A stretch of DNA of 64,000 nt, taken from Mangrovimonas xylaniphaga (GTDB taxonomy: Bacteria; Bacteroidota; Bacteroidia; Flavobacteriales; Flavobacteriaceae). A model generated the notes under the pieces. The model had not been told where the DNA came from, ran no database searches, and saw only the letters and a list, made by a program, of their open reading frames with translations. Below, piece after piece: positions 18,945 through 28,799 of the stretch (positions are counted from its first letter, which is position 1; each line of letters begins with the position of its first letter). A program made the translations under genes and the position numbers. The stretch spans positions 1,054,001-1,118,000 of the forward strand of contig NZ_LBIP01000013.1 in assembly GCF_001280435.1 (NCBI RefSeq). The letters run 5' to 3'.

Positions 18945-19800
18945 GTTGCACTGAATTGCCGTTCAACATGGTCTGCACCAAATTGTCCATAGGGCATTTC
19001 ACAAAACCCTTGGCCTTAAAACCATATCCAGAAAGAACTTCCTGGAGGATCTCTTGTGCATAGAACGCTATCGAGCCTACAAAGTGCAACGGACTTGTTT
19101 TCAATTCTTCCGAATACTGCATCAATTGGTTATCAACAAATACTGAAAAGCCCTGAACCAATAGCTCTCGTGCAAACTCATGAGACTTATGCCCCACCAA
19201 AAATGGAGCAAATTGCGCCAAGTATTTGTTAGGCGCATCACACTTATACAACCTATGGAGCACATCCTTCTCCTCCAGAGAAAACTGCTTTTCAAATGCC
19301 ATTCTCAAATCTTCTGGCATTTGTTGATAGTAATAGCTTTTGAGCAGCTCCCTACCAAAGTAATTACCGCTGCCTTCATCCATCAAAACATACCCCAACG
19401 ATGGCACTTTGGCGATAATTTCAGTACCATCAAAATAACACGCATTAGAGCCCGTCCCCAAAATGCACACAACTCCCGGCTTGCCTTTCACAGTAGCTTT
19501 TACAGCAGCCATTACATCTTCTTCCACTTCAAAAACAGCATTAGGAAACACTGCCACCAAAACATCTTTCATCATATTTTTGCTCTCAACAGTATTACAA
19601 CCCGCGCCATAAAAATAAACGTGACGCACCTTTTCCCCATGCAACAAAACCTCATCAATATTCTTTAAATTATCCAACAAGGCTTTTTTGTTGGATATAG
19701 ATGGATTTAATCCCTGTGTTCTAATTTTGATGGGGGCACCTCCTGACACACAAAACACCCAATCACATTTGGAAGAACCACTATCTGCAATAACGACCAT
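18937..19800 (-). CDS. BadF/BadG-type N-acetylglucosamine kinase
   Basis: A 287-residue cytoplasmic sugar kinase of the ASKHA fold. Phosphate-1 motif IADSGSSKCDWVF starts at residue 4, phosphate-2 motif CILGTGSNACYFDG lies near 105-118, and the DEGSGNYFGRELLK block follows. Such proteins are annotated as GlcNAc kinases in Bacteroidota. It ends the minus-strand amino-sugar operon, 1 nt after GH20, so the expected job is phosphorylation of GlcNAc released by GH20 to GlcNAc 6-phosphate. The family also contains other sugar kinases, so substrate is supported mainly by context. Confidence 0.88.
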   Translation of the reverse strand: MVVIADSGSSKCDWVFCVSGGAPIKIRTQGLNPSISNKKALLDNLKNIDEVLLHGEKVRHVYFYGAGCNTVESKNMMKDVLVAVFPNAVFEVEEDVMAAVKATVKGKPGVVCILGTGSNACYFDGTEIIAKVPSLGYVLMDEGSGNYFGRELLKSYYYQQMPEDLRMAFEKQFSLEEKDVLHRLYKCDAPNKYLAQFAPFLVGHKSHEFARELLVQGFSVFVDNQLMQYSEELKTSPLHFVGSIAFYAQEILQEVLSGYGFKAKGFVKCPMDNLVQTMLNGNSVQLK

Positions 19801-19801
19801 G

Positions 19802-21847
19802 TTATTTTCTTGAGTAGTTTTGTTCAGAAAAAAGTACCAGTTTTTCTAAATCTTCCGCAATGACAAGTTCCACATCCACATAAGGCTTTTTAAGTGCTTG
19901 CATTAATGCCTTTAGTTCTCCCAACTGCTTTTGGGAAACCTGCTTATCATTAAGGATTTTAGCCAACAATGAAGCTGTTTCACTTAAAGATTCAGACAAA
20001 GGAAGAAGCGGTTGGACATTCGGCGCATTTTTAATTTGCATCAATTCTTGATGGTTTTTCTCCCAAGTATGCAACCAAACCATCAAACTTTGTTTAGACG
20101 CATCGGAAGGATTCACTACAAAGGCCTGAACACGCTGATTAAATACGAATTTATCGGCTGCATCGGCAACACAAGCATCCGCAAACAAAGTAAATGGCGA
20201 ATAGGTTTTGTACTCGGTACCTCCTTCGTTTCTTGTATAAATTTCCAAAGGCTCACAAATATTTAACAATTCAATCAAGGGCTGAATATTTTGATTATTG
20301 GTCATCATTCTTAAAATGACATCACGGTTTTTGAGATGTGTGATCCCCAATTCCTCCAATCTAAAACTTACCTCATCAAGACGAGGCAACATCAAGTCAA
20401 CATCATTCACTTCCTTTGGTGACCAGAATCGTTCAGCAATAGCTGCCGTTCTTGGCCAAATTCTAGAATCAATTGTCAACGGTGTTACCAATTCACTCCA
20501 CATCGTTACTTCACCACCCAAAATACGTTTACGCTCTTCAGCTGTCAATTTTGCATCGCCAATGGGTTCAACCGAATAATGTTCCACCACAGACTGCATC
20601 CTATCGATATAAAATCCATCGGACAATACCGTATTGTAGCCCGACTTGGCTGCAGCAATCAGCGTTTCTCCTTTTGAAAAGCCTTCATTTTCTCCTCTCC
20701 AAGAATGAATTACTGCCGTTGTAGGCATATTCTCGGTCATGATTTCATCCCAGCCCATCAACTTTTTGCCTAATTTATTCAGAATAACCTCTAACTTAAT
20801 ATTGAAATAGGTTTGAAGATCATGATTCGTCTTCAAATTATGTTTTTGCTTAAACTTTTGAATTTGCTCATTCTCATCCCAATGCTTGCCCTCATTTTCA
20901 TCTCCTCCAATATGAAAATAGGCATCCGGAAACAAAGGCGTCATTTCTGTAAACAAACGCTCCAAGAACATATAGGTTTTATCATTTGTTGGATCCAATG
21001 TGGGGTCAAAAACTCCAGAATAACGTTCCACTTCGTACACATACCCAGGCTTACTGCCCAATTCAGGAAAAGCCGTCAAGATTGCCGAAGCATGTCCCGG
21101 TACATCAAATTCAGGAACTACTCGAATTCCCAACTTATTGGCATATGCTACCACATCCTTGATTTGTTCTTGAGTATAAAACAAACCATCTGAAGCCAAT
21201 TCCGTAAGCTCCGGAAACACCTTAGACTCTATTCGAAATCCTTGATCGTCTATCAAATGCCAATGAAACACATTCATTTTCACAGAAGCCATAGCGTCTA
21301 AATTTCGCTTTAGAACATCTACTGGCTGAAAATGTCTCGCTACATCAATCATCAAACCTCGCCAAACAAAACGCGGCTGATCATTAATAGAAAGCCCTGG
21401 AAAGTAGTATTGAGTTTCATTGGAAGTCACCATTTGTAACAAGGTTTCCAAGGCCCTCATAGCACCAACATCGGTTTTGGCTTTTATTAAGACGTAATCC
21501 TGCTTAATCTCCAAAGAATACGATTCGTCTGTTTCAATGGTTAAATTGGAAACCTTATCAAATGAAATTTGAATCGTTCCCTGAACATTTTCCACAGGAA
21601 ATCCTTTATCTAGAAACACACCTGTTCTACCTGACAATCGTCTTAAAAACTTTGTAGCCGCCGTATAAACACGTCCCTTACTATTTCCGTTAATGGAAAT
21701 AGTAAGTTCTGAGTCAACAACCAACCTAGTAGTATGTTCCCTAATTTCTGATGGCCAAGGCATCAGATTGTATGTTTCCATAAGGCTATTTTGGGAATAT
21801 CCCACAAAGGCCATTAGGAAGAAAAAAATCCTTAATAATTGTTTCAT
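19802..21847 (-). CDS. GH20 beta-N-acetylhexosaminidase
   Basis: A 681-residue exported enzyme (signal to about GYSQ, residue 19) that removes terminal beta-GlcNAc or GalNAc. It has a GH20b-type N-domain (about 25-155), then the catalytic barrel with HWHLIDDQGFR (195-205), PEFDVPGHA (245-253) and the substrate-assisted pair Asp316-Glu317 in HIGGDENEG. The C-terminal 180 residues are helical, as in many Bacteroidota GH20 enzymes. It sits 3 nt downstream of the NagB fusion gene. It should free GlcNAc in the periplasm from oligosaccharides taken up by the SusC/D pair. Confidence 0.95.
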   Translation of the reverse strand: MKQLLRIFFFLMAFVGYSQNSLMETYNLMPWPSEIREHTTRLVVDSELTISINGNSKGRVYTAATKFLRRLSGRTGVFLDKGFPVENVQGTIQISFDKVSNLTIETDESYSLEIKQDYVLIKAKTDVGAMRALETLLQMVTSNETQYYFPGLSINDQPRFVWRGLMIDVARHFQPVDVLKRNLDAMASVKMNVFHWHLIDDQGFRIESKVFPELTELASDGLFYTQEQIKDVVAYANKLGIRVVPEFDVPGHASAILTAFPELGSKPGYVYEVERYSGVFDPTLDPTNDKTYMFLERLFTEMTPLFPDAYFHIGGDENEGKHWDENEQIQKFKQKHNLKTNHDLQTYFNIKLEVILNKLGKKLMGWDEIMTENMPTTAVIHSWRGENEGFSKGETLIAAAKSGYNTVLSDGFYIDRMQSVVEHYSVEPIGDAKLTAEERKRILGGEVTMWSELVTPLTIDSRIWPRTAAIAERFWSPKEVNDVDLMLPRLDEVSFRLEELGITHLKNRDVILRMMTNNQNIQPLIELLNICEPLEIYTRNEGGTEYKTYSPFTLFADACVADAADKFVFNQRVQAFVVNPSDASKQSLMVWLHTWEKNHQELMQIKNAPNVQPLLPLSESLSETASLLAKILNDKQVSQKQLGELKALMQALKKPYVDVELVIAEDLEKLVLFSEQNYSRK

Positions 21848-21850
21848 AAA

Positions 21851-23779
21851 CTAAAAGTGGTATCGCTTAAAAGCTTCTATAGCGGCGTATTCCGCCAAGC
21901 CCAAATCGTTATATTTTTTGGCAGTCAATCGATTTCTATCCTCTACCCTTACCCAAAATTCCCTGGAGTCATCCCCTTGAAACATCACCCCATCCTTTTG
22001 AGTTTGGTGATAGAAAATTGCATGGCGTTTTCTAAGCACTTGGTCCGGACTTAAAGGCACTGCCATCTCTATTTGATAGGTTTCCCATTCATGCCAAGCA
22101 CCACGGTACAACCAAACCCAGCAGTCTTTCATGTAATCCCTTTGTTTTAAAACATCCAGAGCTTCAAACAACACATCTAAACACACTTTGTGGGTTCCAT
22201 GTGGATCGGCCAAATCACCCGCCGCATAGATTTGATGCGGTTTGATGTTCTCTATAAGATTGCACATGATTTCCAAATCATCTTGGGACAAATTGTTCTT
22301 TTTAATGGTCCCAGTTTCGTAAAACGGCAAGTCCAAAAAGTGTACTTGATCATCGGGCAACCCCAAATACCTAGTTGCTGCCAAAGACTCACTTCTACGA
22401 ATCATAGCCTTGAGCTTTCTCGCTTCCAATGAATCAACATCATTCTGAGTTTTCTTCTTTAAAAACTCAATGATAACATCAGCTCCGTTAGAATGTGAAT
22501 TCAAGGCTTTGGAGATTTCCGCAAACTTTAAAGCTTCTTCATCAGACACTGCAATGTTTCCTGAGGTTTGATAAGCAATATGCACCTCATGTCCTTGCTC
22601 TACCAATCGATCGAAAGTACCGCCCATAGAAATGACATCATCATCAGGGTGCGGACTAAAAATTATGACTCGTTTCTTGGGAATATCAGCACGTTCTGGC
22701 CGATTGGAGTCATCAGCATTTGGTTTTCCTCCTGGCCAACCGGTTATAGTATGCTGCAACTTATTGAACATCTTAATATTCAAATCGTATGCTGTGCCCT
22801 CTTCCGTAAGCAATCCAGACATCCCATTGTCGTTATAATCCTTATCGGTTAACTTCAAAATAGGCTTCCCTGTCAACTCACTTAGCCAAACCACGGCTTT
22901 CAGTTTAAGTTCTTCGGTCCACACACAGGACGTTACCAACCATGGTGTTTTCACACGTGTTAATTCTTCCGAAGCGCCTTCATCAAGTACAAAAGTGGTA
23001 TTGTCGTGCTCCTGTAAATAAGTCGCTGGAACATGGGCGGCAATTTCTCCTTCAACAGTTTTTTTAATGATTTCCGCCTTACTCACACCCCAAGCCAACA
23101 GGACGATTCTTCTGGCATTTCTGACCGTTCCCACGCCCATGGTGATGGCTTTTCTTGGCACGTTGTCTATACCTAAGAACGAATGCGCCGCATCACTTCT
23201 AGTTAAGTGATCCAAGGTAATACTTCGCGTAGCAGAGTTATAGTGAGATCCAGGCTCGTTAAAACCAATATGTCCCGTTCTTCCAATACCCAACAACTGA
23301 AAATCTATACCCCCAACGGCTTTAATTTTCAATTCATAATCAATACAATATTGATACAGTTCATCCGGACTTACTTTACCGTCTGGAATATGAACATTCT
23401 CCGGCAAAATATCGACATGATCGAACAAGTGCTGGTGCATAAAGTAATGGTAACTTTGGATATTGCTTTTATCCATAGGATAATACTCATCTAGGTTGAA
23501 TGTAATCACATTGACAAAACTCAACCCCTCCTCTTTGTGCATGCGAACAAGCTCCTCATACACCTTTATGGGAGACGACCCTGTTGCCAACCCCAACACA
23601 CAAGTTTGGTTTTTGGCCGCCTTCCCCCTAATCAAATCAGCAATTTCATGAGCCACCAAAATGGAGGCCTCATTGGAAGTTTTAAAGATAACGTTGTGGA
23701 TTTTTTCAAAACGGGTTTCTTCAAATTTCCCTGCTTCCCTATATACGATACTGTTATAATCTGCAATATCCAGTTTCAT
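21851..23779 (-). CDS. nagB-like: glucosamine-6-phosphate deaminase fused to PIG-L/LmbE deacetylase-like domain
   Basis: A 642-residue cytoplasmic two-domain protein. Residues about 28-290 are NagB, with LATGSSPIKVY (64-74), the general base Asp97 in FNLDEYY and GIGRTGHIGFNEPGS (164-178). NagB turns glucosamine 6-phosphate into fructose 6-phosphate and ammonia. Residues about 365-560 form a PIG-L/LmbE domain with metal-binding SPHPDDD (375-381) and DPHGTH; relatives remove acetyl groups from GlcNAc derivatives. No separate nagA lies in the locus, so the fused domain may supply the deacetylation step (inference). This fusion occurs in other Bacteroidota. Confidence 0.92.
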   Translation of the reverse strand: MKLDIADYNSIVYREAGKFEETRFEKIHNVIFKTSNEASILVAHEIADLIRGKAAKNQTCVLGLATGSSPIKVYEELVRMHKEEGLSFVNVITFNLDEYYPMDKSNIQSYHYFMHQHLFDHVDILPENVHIPDGKVSPDELYQYCIDYELKIKAVGGIDFQLLGIGRTGHIGFNEPGSHYNSATRSITLDHLTRSDAAHSFLGIDNVPRKAITMGVGTVRNARRIVLLAWGVSKAEIIKKTVEGEIAAHVPATYLQEHDNTTFVLDEGASEELTRVKTPWLVTSCVWTEELKLKAVVWLSELTGKPILKLTDKDYNDNGMSGLLTEEGTAYDLNIKMFNKLQHTITGWPGGKPNADDSNRPERADIPKKRVIIFSPHPDDDVISMGGTFDRLVEQGHEVHIAYQTSGNIAVSDEEALKFAEISKALNSHSNGADVIIEFLKKKTQNDVDSLEARKLKAMIRRSESLAATRYLGLPDDQVHFLDLPFYETGTIKKNNLSQDDLEIMCNLIENIKPHQIYAAGDLADPHGTHKVCLDVLFEALDVLKQRDYMKDCWVWLYRGAWHEWETYQIEMAVPLSPDQVLRKRHAIFYHQTQKDGVMFQGDDSREFWVRVEDRNRLTAKKYNDLGLAEYAAIEAFKRYHF

Positions 23780-23813
23780 GCTAAATTTCTTTTTAAATGA
23801 TATGTTGATAAAA

Positions 23814-23839
23814 CAAGCGGAAAATTGAACTCCCGCTTG
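23814..23839 (-). terminator. weak hairpin after susD-like gene (partial terminator)
   Basis: CAAGCGG (23814-23820) pairs with CCGCTTG (23833-23839), and on the minus strand a short T-rich stretch follows. It lies in the 94-bp gap between the SusD-like gene and the NagB fusion gene and could make susCD transcripts more abundant than the enzymes downstream. The T-run is interrupted, so termination is doubtful. Confidence 0.4.
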
Positions 23840-23873
23840 CCTTTCTGCTAACTAAAATGAATATGAAAAAAAT

Positions 23874-25463
23874 TTAAAAGTTAGATCCTCCGGTATCCCA
23901 CCATAAACGGGTTCCCCCAGTATCGGGACCATTAAGATAGCCCACGGCAGTTTGCACATTGTCACCATTGGTATTGATTTCATTGTCCACGAAATTGATA
24001 CGTCTAATTTGAATATCCGTATCTATTTCACCGCCGCTGTTATTTACCACTACAGGGAACACTCTTGGATATCCTGTACGTCTAAATTCGCTCCAGGCCT
24101 CTTGTCCATCAGGGAACATAGCAATCCATTTTTGGGTAATGATTTGCTCCAATTTTTCCTCATTAGTTCCTGCCGCATTAAATGCCACGGTCACGTCACT
24201 TGGATAGGCGTAGTCATTATCAGGATTTAAAGCATCTATAAAATCATTTGGAGTACTTGTAGCATCCGCTAAATAAGCATCAGCACCACCAACACCAAAT
24301 TGTGCAAAGGAGGCCATCACACCCGCTTCATAATTAGTCTGTGCATCTCCTGCACCAGTCCAACCCCTAAGAGCCGCTTCAGCTTTTAAGAAATGAATTT
24401 CAGCTGCTGTCATCCATACTTTTGAATCACCTTCAACCGCTTCGCCAATTAAAGAGTGGCTTCCGTATTGTGCTTTCGCTTCAATTTCAATTCCCTGTCT
24501 AATGCCTTTGTAATCACCTAAGGTTTCATCCAAAGGCGCATCAAAAAACTTAGCAATTCTTGGATCATTGAATCCCTTTAGAATCGATTCCATTTCGGCA
24601 CTCATACAGATATCTCCCCAAACTTTACTGATGGTATAGATTGGGTGTACAAAACCTCCCATATCAATGGTCATAGTTTCATCTAGTAGACCTGCATTAC
24701 TGTTAAATGCTTTTTCACCTTCTGTTTGTGCCAAAGTTGGGTTCACTTTAGACACTCTAATTGCCAAGCGCAATCTCAAGGAATTGGCAAAAGTTCTCCA
24801 TTTGGCAATATCTCCAGTAAAACTGGATTGATCGAACGCTACAAATTGAGCATCTCCTACATAAGCCTCCAAACCGTCAATAGCCTCATCCAAATCAGCA
24901 AAGAAAGCAGTATAAGCTTCCTCTTGGGAATCGTACTGTCCTGTAGTTTCGTAATCGTTGTATTTTGTATAACGAATAGGTCCAAAGACGTCGGAAATAC
25001 GATGCATGGCCATTACCTTAATGATGTTTGCCAAATACACAAATTTGTATCCACTCTCATCTCCCGATAATTCTACTTGCTGCCAGATCTCACGAGCATA
25101 TGGCATAACCCCATTTCCGTTAGCCGCATCATATGCATCACTCCAAATAAATCCGTTCCACCCATTTACCAAGGCGTAGGTTTGGTTATTGATGTTTCCT
25201 GCAAAAGGTGTTGGCGCCGTCATATAACCAGAAAACACATCGGCATTCAAGTTTTGTTGCAATTGGTAGTTCCAAGCTGGTTCTACACGAATGACATTTG
25301 AAAATAGCGGCGAAAAACGAGATCCAATATGGTTGTTTTGCTGCGTTAAACTGGCCTGGGAAATCCCATTTGGATCGGTATTGATTTCCTCAAAATCCCC
25401 AGTACAATTTATCAAACTCATAGCCACTAGAGAGGCTAGGGTATATTTTGTTATGTGTTTCAT
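23874..25463 (-). CDS. SusD/RagB-family lipoprotein (SusD-like_2)
   Basis: A 529-residue surface lipoprotein (signal to Cys20, LINC, then TGDFEEINTDPNG, a common SusD start). The body is rich in the helical repeats of the SusD-like_2 family: EAYTAFFADLDEAI, SSFTGDIAKWRTFANSLRLRLAIR-type motifs, and VWMTAAEIHFLKAEAALRG. SusD proteins cap the SusC barrel and bind glycans for import. It starts 6 nt after the SusC stop and so forms the pair. Its binding preference cannot be read directly; GlcNAc-containing glycans are expected from the neighbours. Confidence 0.93.
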   Translation of the reverse strand: MKHITKYTLASLVAMSLINCTGDFEEINTDPNGISQASLTQQNNHIGSRFSPLFSNVIRVEPAWNYQLQQNLNADVFSGYMTAPTPFAGNINNQTYALVNGWNGFIWSDAYDAANGNGVMPYAREIWQQVELSGDESGYKFVYLANIIKVMAMHRISDVFGPIRYTKYNDYETTGQYDSQEEAYTAFFADLDEAIDGLEAYVGDAQFVAFDQSSFTGDIAKWRTFANSLRLRLAIRVSKVNPTLAQTEGEKAFNSNAGLLDETMTIDMGGFVHPIYTISKVWGDICMSAEMESILKGFNDPRIAKFFDAPLDETLGDYKGIRQGIEIEAKAQYGSHSLIGEAVEGDSKVWMTAAEIHFLKAEAALRGWTGAGDAQTNYEAGVMASFAQFGVGGADAYLADATSTPNDFIDALNPDNDYAYPSDVTVAFNAAGTNEEKLEQIITQKWIAMFPDGQEAWSEFRRTGYPRVFPVVVNNSGGEIDTDIQIRRINFVDNEINTNGDNVQTAVGYLNGPDTGGTRLWWDTGGSNF

Positions 25464-25469
25464 AGCATT

Positions 25470-28400
25470 TTAGAAATTTACGTTAATGTTTAACCCGATG
25501 CTTCTAGTAGAAGGTTGGTTATAGATATCCACTCCCTGAAGTCCTAAACCTGTACTGGCAGCCACATTAGGATCGAACGGTGCATCTTTATAAAAGAAGA
25601 ACAGATTATTGGCGATTAAAGAGAAACTGACATCATCAATAAACTTATCCTGAAGATTTAGTTTGTACCCTAAGGACAATTCTCTTAAGCTCACATTGGT
25701 AGCATCATATACATACTCACCCAACATACCATCTCTTCCACCAATAGCATTGAAATACTCCTGTGCCGTGATTTGAGAAGCTACACCACTTTCATCAACA
25801 ACATCAACCATCCCTCCGTTAGTATTTCTAACATCAGCTGAAGCTTGAGACACCCCATATTTATCATTTACAGCCTCGGTAACACTCATAACATCCCCGC
25901 CGAACTTTCCATCAATCAAAACATTTAAAGTGAAGTTCCCAAATTCAAACGTATTGTTCCAACCTAAGGTAAAATCTGGCTGTGCATGAGCTACAGTTTC
26001 AAAATCGGTTGACATTAAGGTTCCTGAAGAATTAATTACAGGTGTTCCATTTTCGTCTCTTACCAAGGAACGTGCTTTGATACTTCCAAAATCTTCTCCT
26101 TCAATTAAGGAATACTCATATCCATTCACTCCCCTAGCGGTAATAATTGCTTCACCATCCTGTAAAGATGGGTGTACAGAAATCACTTCATTATCGTTTT
26201 GGGCAAAATTCACAGAAGACTCCCAAGAAAATTTATCTGTCTGTACCGGCGTTGCATTCAACACGATCTCGAACCCTTCATTTGAAATTTCACCGGCATT
26301 TACAATGTTTTGTGAATATCCATTTGGATTTGGTTCTGCCTGGATATAAAAGATTTGATTGAAGGTATTGGTATTGTAATAAGTAAAGTCGAATCCTAAG
26401 CGATTGTTGAAAAAGCGCCACTCGGTTCCAATCTCAAAAGACTTTTGTCTTTCAGGCTCTAATGTTTCCCCTTCCAAAGGCGCAAAAGGAGCGGTTCCAA
26501 TTCCCGTATTGGTTGCATTGATAGAGTTAAGAGGAATGGTAGCATACACAGGAATATCCGATCCAACTTCAGCATACGATCCGCGAAGCTTCGCAAAAGA
26601 AATACCATCTGGCATATCGAACATTTCAGATAATACAGTGGTTAAACCAATCGATGGATAAAAGAAGGAATTAGAATCCGTATTCACCAAGGTTGAAGAC
26701 CAATCACTTCTTCCGGTAACATCCAAGAATATCATATCCTTGAACCCAAAGTTAGCCGATCCAAATACCGACTGAACCTCTCTTCTTCCTACAGATTGGC
26801 GAATATTGTTGGTATTGGCAAAGTTGGCTATTGTAAATACATTAGGATAAATCAAGCCAGCACCATCTCTTCCTGAATCCAAATAAACCTGGTCGCCGAT
26901 CGTGTATTTTGTCAAACTAGATCCTAAAATTCCACTAAAGGTGAAATTCTCCGAAAAATCTTTATTATAGTTTAAAATGAAGTCGATGTACTGTTGTGAG
27001 TTTTCTGTTTTCTCAAGAATATAACGACCGTTATCCCCGGAGTTCACAGGATCTGTTCCCGCATATTGTCTTTTGTCAAAAGTGAAAAACGATTTATCGT
27101 AACTCCCTCTAGATTGCAAGGAAAGCGCATTTGTAATTTGATACTTAACAGACAGGTTTGCATATACACGCTGCGCAATATCCTTACTCGGACTTCTATG
27201 AATTAACCAATAAGGATTTTGTTGAATATTTTCGTCAAAAGACGTAGCATATTGATCCATTTGGTTCAAAGCCGTATTGAAATATTCATATTTGTTTTTA
27301 TAAATATCTCTATCAATCCCTACAGGATGTAAATATACTCCCGTCAATGGGTTTGAATACAAACCATTGGTTGGACGGTTCCAAATACGTTGGTCTGATA
27401 AATTAATACTTGCAGACACATCAATTTTTTCATTTAAAAACTTCGCTGTTTCCCTAAGAGTAATATTATTTCTCACCAAACGGTTCTCAGGAATCACGCC
27501 TTCTCCAATAGTATTAGCATAAGAAAAATAGGTTTGGGCCTTTTGGTTCCCTGCTGTTAGCGACATGGAACTGATAGAAGTAAATCCTGTATTAAAGAAG
27601 TCTTTAGGGTCGTTAGACAAACCACCTACTTTATCTCCCCAAGATTTAGCATCTACTACCCTTCCATTTTCAGCAATAGGTTGTCCAACAGAAACACTTT
27701 GGTATTCCGATTGCAACTCAGGCAAAGACATCACATTGTCAACAGTAAAATTAGAAGTGAAGTTCACGGTTAAAGTTCCCTCCTTACCTTTTTTAGTGGT
27801 AATTAAAATCACCCCATTCGCCCCTTGACTTCCATACAAAGCCGAAGCCGAAGCTCCTTTCAAAACTGTCATGCTTTCTATATCGTCAGGGTTGATCATG
27901 GACATTACATCTCCTCCATCACGGTTTCCTGTCTGGCTACCAAAAATATCTGTACCGGGTTCATTTCCGTTAGAACCGTTTCCACTATTTAACATTGGAA
28001 TACCATCAATAACATATAGGGGATCATTATCACTTGTAGAGGCATTACCTCTCAAAACCACTTTAACAGCACCACCCAAACCAGAAGAACTTCTTGAAAT
28101 GGTAACCCCGGCAGACTTACCAGACAAACTATTGATAGGGTTGGTTTGTTTCACTTTGGTAAGCTCATCACCACTTACCTCTTGCGCCGAATAAGTCAAA
28201 GCTTTTTTCTCTTTGGAAATCCCCAAAGCCGTAACAATTACTTCTCCCAACATCTCCGTATCTTCCGCCAATTGCACATTTATAACATTGCTATCTGCAA
28301 CTGTGACCTTTTTGGTGGTCATTCCCAAATAACTAAAAGTAAGTACGTCACCAACCGATGCCGTTAAGGTATAATTACCATCAAAATCTGTTTGCGTCCC

Positions 28401-28559
28401 ATGGGTAGTTCCTTCAACCAACACATTGACACCTGGAATAGGCATCCCGTTGGCCTGGGAAGTAACAGTTCCGGTCACTGTTTTTTCCTGCGCAAATGTG
28501 AAGTTTACAGCAAAAAATAACAATGAACACAAAAACGTCATTTTTAAATTGTGTTTCAT
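25470..28559 (-). CDS. SusC/RagA-family TonB-dependent receptor of the amino-sugar locus
   Basis: A complete 1029-residue SusC protein. It has a signal peptide (to about TFAQ, residue 23), a carboxypeptidase-regulatory-like domain (about 25-110, FDGNYTLTASVGD), a plug (about 115-240, PLYVIDGIP and ALYGSQGANGVILITTKKG) and a beta-barrel ending in LNINVNF. It is the first gene of the minus-strand operon susC-susD-nagB-GH20-kinase, divergent from the LytS kinase gene. It should import GlcNAc-containing oligosaccharides such as chitin fragments across the outer membrane; the glycan is inferred from the enzymes. Confidence 0.95.
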   Translation of the reverse strand: MKHNLKMTFLCSLLFFAVNFTFAQEKTVTGTVTSQANGMPIPGVNVLVEGTTHGTQTDFDGNYTLTASVGDVLTFSYLGMTTKKVTVADSNVINVQLAEDTEMLGEVIVTALGISKEKKALTYSAQEVSGDELTKVKQTNPINSLSGKSAGVTISRSSSGLGGAVKVVLRGNASTSDNDPLYVIDGIPMLNSGNGSNGNEPGTDIFGSQTGNRDGGDVMSMINPDDIESMTVLKGASASALYGSQGANGVILITTKKGKEGTLTVNFTSNFTVDNVMSLPELQSEYQSVSVGQPIAENGRVVDAKSWGDKVGGLSNDPKDFFNTGFTSISSMSLTAGNQKAQTYFSYANTIGEGVIPENRLVRNNITLRETAKFLNEKIDVSASINLSDQRIWNRPTNGLYSNPLTGVYLHPVGIDRDIYKNKYEYFNTALNQMDQYATSFDENIQQNPYWLIHRSPSKDIAQRVYANLSVKYQITNALSLQSRGSYDKSFFTFDKRQYAGTDPVNSGDNGRYILEKTENSQQYIDFILNYNKDFSENFTFSGILGSSLTKYTIGDQVYLDSGRDGAGLIYPNVFTIANFANTNNIRQSVGRREVQSVFGSANFGFKDMIFLDVTGRSDWSSTLVNTDSNSFFYPSIGLTTVLSEMFDMPDGISFAKLRGSYAEVGSDIPVYATIPLNSINATNTGIGTAPFAPLEGETLEPERQKSFEIGTEWRFFNNRLGFDFTYYNTNTFNQIFYIQAEPNPNGYSQNIVNAGEISNEGFEIVLNATPVQTDKFSWESSVNFAQNDNEVISVHPSLQDGEAIITARGVNGYEYSLIEGEDFGSIKARSLVRDENGTPVINSSGTLMSTDFETVAHAQPDFTLGWNNTFEFGNFTLNVLIDGKFGGDVMSVTEAVNDKYGVSQASADVRNTNGGMVDVVDESGVASQITAQEYFNAIGGRDGMLGEYVYDATNVSLRELSLGYKLNLQDKFIDDVSFSLIANNLFFFYKDAPFDPNVAASTGLGLQGVDIYNQPSTRSIGLNINVNF

Positions 28560-28799
28560 AAAATGAATTGTTTAGTTGTTTAATGATGTCCAAAGTAACT
28601 AGGATGAAAATTATTAAGAAAAAAAATATATAAACGACAAGAATTAACACACAGACAACATTCTATTAACGATAAACGATTTCCTACAAATAAACAATTG
28701 TCATTTTTATTGCTAATCACATAATATATTTCTAAAATTGTCATAATTATTTAAAGATTCAACAACACAAGTATTCATTTAAAATAAAAACCTCAACTC
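28560..28799. promoter_or_regulatory. divergent intergenic region, amino-sugar susC / LytS kinase
   Basis: A 240-bp AT-rich gap that must hold both divergent promoters and probably the LytTR operator. On the minus strand TTACTTTG lies about 30-40 nt before the SusC start and is one base off the TAnnTTTG consensus. LytTR operators are pairs of short imperfect direct repeats; I could not single out a convincing pair. No ORF or RNA gene seen. Confidence 0.35.
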
